64,000 nucleotides of DNA, from contig CAWICN010000001.1 of the NCBI GenBank assembly GCA_963834725.1, forward strand, positions 4,092,001 to 4,156,000, given 5' to 3'. Shown here piece by piece: positions 61,453-64,000 of the stretch; position 1 is the first letter of the stretch, and every line of letters begins with the position of its first letter. The stretch is from PALSA-693 sp963834725. Lineage in GTDB: Bacteria; Actinomycetota; Acidimicrobiia; Acidimicrobiales; Palsa-688. The notes under the pieces were generated by a model. It saw only the letters and a program-made list of their open reading frames with translations, searched no databases and was not told where the DNA came from. The position numbers were made by a program, and so were the translations under genes.

Positions 61453-62028
61453 CTAGGCGTCAGCGGCGGTGAGGGCGCTCGCCCCCTTGTGCCGCACGTC
61501 GCTCTCGTCGAACACCGTCGTCCAGCACGCCATCTCCAACTTCGTCCCGTTGGGATCGGTGAAGTAAATCGACCGGACGAATACGTCCCCGCCGTCGGTG
61601 GCGGGGTCGTAGTCTCGCTTGTGACCGCCGTCAAGGGTGTTGGCGTGGTTGACGACCTGGGTAACCTCGACGCCCTTGTCGATCAGCCGTTGCCGGTACT
61701 CCTCGATACGGTCGGCGGGCACATCGAAGGCGAGGTGATTCATGGTCCCGATGGCCGTCATGCCCTGGGCGCTCTGCAGAGACTCGCCCGGCACGCCCTC
61801 GGGAGCCTCCGGGAACCAGAAGAAAGCGATGCCATCGACGCCATTGCCCATGTCCAGGAAGAAGTGCTGGCCGCGTCCACCCGGCAGCTCGAGCGTCTTT
61901 ACGAGTTTCATGCCGAGCACGTCCTCGTACCACGCCACCGTCTCGGCCATGTCGCGACAGACCAGAGCCAGGTGGTTGAACCCGCGGAGTTCGAACTCGG
62001 TGTTGGTGTTCGAGCCGTTCGATGCCAT
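61453..62028 (-). CDS. VOC-superfamily (glyoxalase/dioxygenase) protein
   Basis: A 191-residue protein has two beta-alpha-beta-beta-beta modules (GFNHLALVCRDMAETVAWYE, VLGMKLVKTLEL; then TMNHLAFDVPADRIEEYRQR, IYFTDPNGTKLEMACW). Metal ligands His (NHLA) and Glu (KLEM) are visible. The family includes ring-cleaving dioxygenases. It is divergent from a carboxymuconolactone-decarboxylase-like gene, which suggests a shared aromatic or small-molecule pathway. Confidence 0.85.
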   Translation of the reverse strand: MASNGSNTNTEFELRGFNHLALVCRDMAETVAWYEDVLGMKLVKTLELPGGRGQHFFLDMGNGVDGIAFFWFPEAPEGVPGESLQSAQGMTAIGTMNHLAFDVPADRIEEYRQRLIDKGVEVTQVVNHANTLDGGHKRDYDPATDGGDVFVRSIYFTDPNGTKLEMACWTTVFDESDVRHKGASALTAADA

Positions 62029-62153
62029 GGCAACTCTCCTTCGGTCGACCCGAGAAATTATACATCACGATCGGTTCGAGGCGCTCACGGGGGCCCCTCC
62101 GTGTCGGTGGGGTCCATTGCCCCGCCGATCAGGAGGATGTATACAGTCTGACG
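62029..62153. promoter_or_regulatory. Divergent promoter region
   Basis: These 125 bases separate two divergent genes. GTATACAGT (62138-62146) just before ATG 62154 resembles a -10/operator word, and AATTATACATCA (62055-62066) lies before the VOC gene. No regulator gene is adjacent. Confidence 0.4.
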
Positions 62154-62813
62154 ATGCCACGACTCCAGCAGATCCCTCGCGCCGACGCCACCGCGCCCGT
62201 CGTCATTTCGAGTTATAACCGCCTGTTCGGCGACCGCGATCCGGTAGCCGAGCCGGGGACGGCGACGGGAACGCCGGGCAACTGGTGGACCGTCTTTGCC
62301 AATTCACCCGCGGTGCTCGAGCACGCGACCCGGGGCTTCGCCCTCTACGCCGGCCCGAACCTCAAGCTGCCACCGGAGCTGCGCGAGCTGGGGCAGACCC
62401 GAGCCGGCTGGCTGGTCGGGAGCCAGTTCGTCTTCTCACAGCATTGCAAGTCCTGCCGGGCGCTCGGATTCCCGGAGGAAAAGATAGAAGCGCTCAAGGC
62501 GTGGGGCGTCTCCGACCTGTTCTCGCCGATCGAGCGGGCGGTGTTGGCCTACACCGATGCGCTCGTGGCGAGCTTCGGCCGGGTCGACGACGCCGTGTTC
62601 GACGCGCTCCATGAGCACCTGAGCGACGAGCAAATCATGGAGTTCACGTACGTCACGATGATGTACACGATGCACGCGGTGATCTCGAGGGCCCTGCGCC
62701 TCGAATACGACGATCGCCCAGATCCCATTGTCGAGATCCCCGCACCCGCCGACTACCAGCAGAGGGACGTCGGCCGCGACATCGCTTACGACGAGGACCG
62801 CCGCAGCAGCTGA
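62154..62813 (+). CDS. Carboxymuconolactone-decarboxylase-like protein
   Basis: From ATG 62154 (MPRLQQIPRADATAPVVISS) the 219-residue protein has the CMD/AhpD fold: FANSPAVLEHATRGFALYAG, SQFVFSQHCKSCRALGFPEE with a CxxC pair, ERAVLAYTDALVASFGRVDD, and LSDEQIMEFTYVTMMYTMHA. The CxxC suggests an AhpD-like redox role rather than decarboxylation. The neighbour VOC gene supports a catabolic setting. Confidence 0.85.
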   Translation: MPRLQQIPRADATAPVVISSYNRLFGDRDPVAEPGTATGTPGNWWTVFANSPAVLEHATRGFALYAGPNLKLPPELRELGQTRAGWLVGSQFVFSQHCKSCRALGFPEEKIEALKAWGVSDLFSPIERAVLAYTDALVASFGRVDDAVFDALHEHLSDEQIMEFTYVTMMYTMHAVISRALRLEYDDRPDPIVEIPAPADYQQRDVGRDIAYDEDRRSS

Positions 62814-62937
62814 AACGAAACCTGCCCAGGGGGCGCCGGGGCGGCGCCGGGGACTCCGGTGCTCCTCGAAATTCTGTACGGCTCCGAGCCCCGCAGCCGA
62901 CCCACGGTCGGGGCGGCCGGGGCGTGCCGCTCGATCT

Positions 62938-63691
62938 CTACTCGGTGCTCGAGGAGCTCGAACCTGTCGATGGCCACACCATAGGGCTCGCCGAGCTGGA
63001 CGGTCCGGCGCTTGACGCCACCGCGACCTGGTGGCGTGCTCGCTGCCTCCGGCCGTACCGAAAGGTCCACGCAAACGTGATGGCCGCGACGATGTAGGGA
63101 ACGACATTGGACGTGGTTTTGGCGGTGTTGATTGAGGCAAGTCCGATGATCGCAACCTGGGCGATTGTTTCGGTGAGGAATGCGACTCCCCACACCACGG
63201 TAATGACCGCGAAGGCATGACGAAACTCCTCGTACTGCCAATTGTTCTCGAAATTCTCGACCTTGCCCCGATTCGGGACCCATGAACTGCAGGGCGACGC
63301 GGAACATGAGCGGTTTTTGGGTGAGGAGGGATCCGAAGCAGACCAGCGCCAGGGCGGCGGTCGGCACTGTGCCGTCGAGCAGCACCAGGCGGGCGCTCCC
63401 GCTGGCTAGCCCCACAACGGTTCCGATCAGGATGCCCATCAGGACGACGACGCCGACTGCATCCACTCGCCGGTGCCGCCGCACGCCGAGACCGATCCCG
63501 ATGGCTGGTAGCAGACCGCTGATCACCAGGGCCACCACCGCGGAGATACCTGAGGATCGAAGGGCGTAGTAAACCGCCAGCGGGCCGCCTATGTCGAAGA
63601 CCGCCAGCGAGACAAGCGATGTCCGCCGGCTGTCGTTGGGATGAGCGTCTGTACTGCGGCGTTCATCGGCCGCCTGATCCTGGAGACCCAT
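62938..63691 (-). pseudogene. VC0807-like membrane protein, frameshifted
   Basis: The first frame, from ATG 63691, gives membrane segments (VFDIGGPLAVYYALRSSGIS, DAVGVVVLMGILIGTVVGLA, TAALALVCFGSLLTQKPLMF) and ALQFMGPESGQG. Near 63240 the frame changes and continues EEFRHAFAVITVVWGVAFLT, QVAIIGLASINTAKTTSNVV and AFTWTFRYGRR-like sequence. I recall this pattern from VC0807-family proteins of unknown function. A single indel separates the halves. Confidence 0.65.
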
Positions 63692-63863
63692 CTAACCCGC
63701 TCCGAACTCGCTGCTGACCCTTCGATCCGGGCCCTTGCCGGACCAACGTACTCCGGGTCGAATCATTCCTCATGCACTCGATGGTTCCGTCGCTCCGTCT
63801 GTGGACCGCCGAGACCAGCGCTCGGCCACCCGACCTGCCTCGGCCGGGAGATGTGTGAGTCGC
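63692..63863. other. No supportable gene
   Basis: Short gap with no motif recognised on either strand. Confidence 0.3.
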
Positions 63864-64000
63864 TCAGGCCGGCGAGTCGGCGAACGCCTCTTCAGGGATC
63901 ACCGGGGCCAACTCGGTCTCCCCCAAGCCCAGCCGGCTCCGAGTGCTGAACATACGACCGCGGGCTGGGGAGAGCGGCCCAATAGCCATCATTCCGATGG
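63864..64000 (-). CDS. Partial gene at the window edge, unknown
   Basis: A minus-strand frame open to the window edge reads MMAIGPLSPARGRMFSTRSR, then LGLGETELAPVIPEEAFADS, and stops at 63864. It looks protein-like, but too little is present for a family call. Confidence 0.35.
   Translation of the reverse strand, partial: IGMMAIGPLSPARGRMFSTRSRLGLGETELAPVIPEEAFADSPA

Overview
The window is high-GC DNA from an actinomycete-type bacterium. A WhiB protein, a pair of ArsA-like ATPases, a class A penicillin-binding protein, a GlnR-like regulator beside two type I glutamine synthetases, and an actinobacterial HesB/Mrp set all point to Actinomycetota. A deep-branching lineage such as Acidimicrobiia is my best guess, but nothing here fixes the genus. 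No searches could be run, so all family calls rest on motifs read from the translations.

Left part (1-12 kb) is a nest of mobile elements. A small operon (ribbon-helix-helix regulator, a tiny overlapping ORF, a zinc-ribbon protein, a large serine recombinase) is interrupted inside the zinc-ribbon gene by a group II intron (700-6049). That intron's reverse transcriptase (RT) gene is interrupted exactly at its YADD active-site codons by a 3346-bp element of three overlapping tyrosine recombinases, a Recombinase-In-Trio (RIT) element. A second, nearly identical RIT copy lies 2.6 kb away in inverted orientation. It sits in the same YADD codons of a second, different group II RT. At both sites a 20-bp palindrome-like spacer lies between the RT and the element, in opposite orientations. 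This is the most striking structure in the window.

Middle part (12-30.7 kb) is mostly a mobile-element graveyard around a few intact genes: a GT39-type glycosyltransferase, a two-component pair, an IS1634-like element with a coupled second ORF, a secreted beta-helix protein and a HicBA toxin-antitoxin pair. Remnants include integrases, IS3, mreB, an aminoglycoside-kinase-like gene and an ankyrin gene. A 51-bp copy of the 3' part of tRNA-Pro(CGG) at 23198-23248 matches the intact tRNA at 30585-30662. Together they bracket a 7.4-kb island, with an older integrase remnant outside it, consistent with stacked integrations at one tRNA.

Right part (30.7-64 kb) is conventional chromosome. It holds amidase/receiver/STAS genes, then the ArsA-ArsA-WhiB-Rieske-PBP block, a membrane pseudo-protease, a metallo-hydrolase, Mrp, an A-type Fe-S carrier, a compact xanthine-dehydrogenase-like fusion and RidA. 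A nitrogen locus follows (GlnR-like regulator, two divergent glutamine synthetases), then a second amidase, a P450 and a run of small accessory enzymes. Several genes here carry single-base frameshifts (PBP, esterase, RidA-like, VC0807-like). One esterase is split onto opposite strands around the P450 gene, as expected after a local inversion. No CRISPR array or rRNA was seen.
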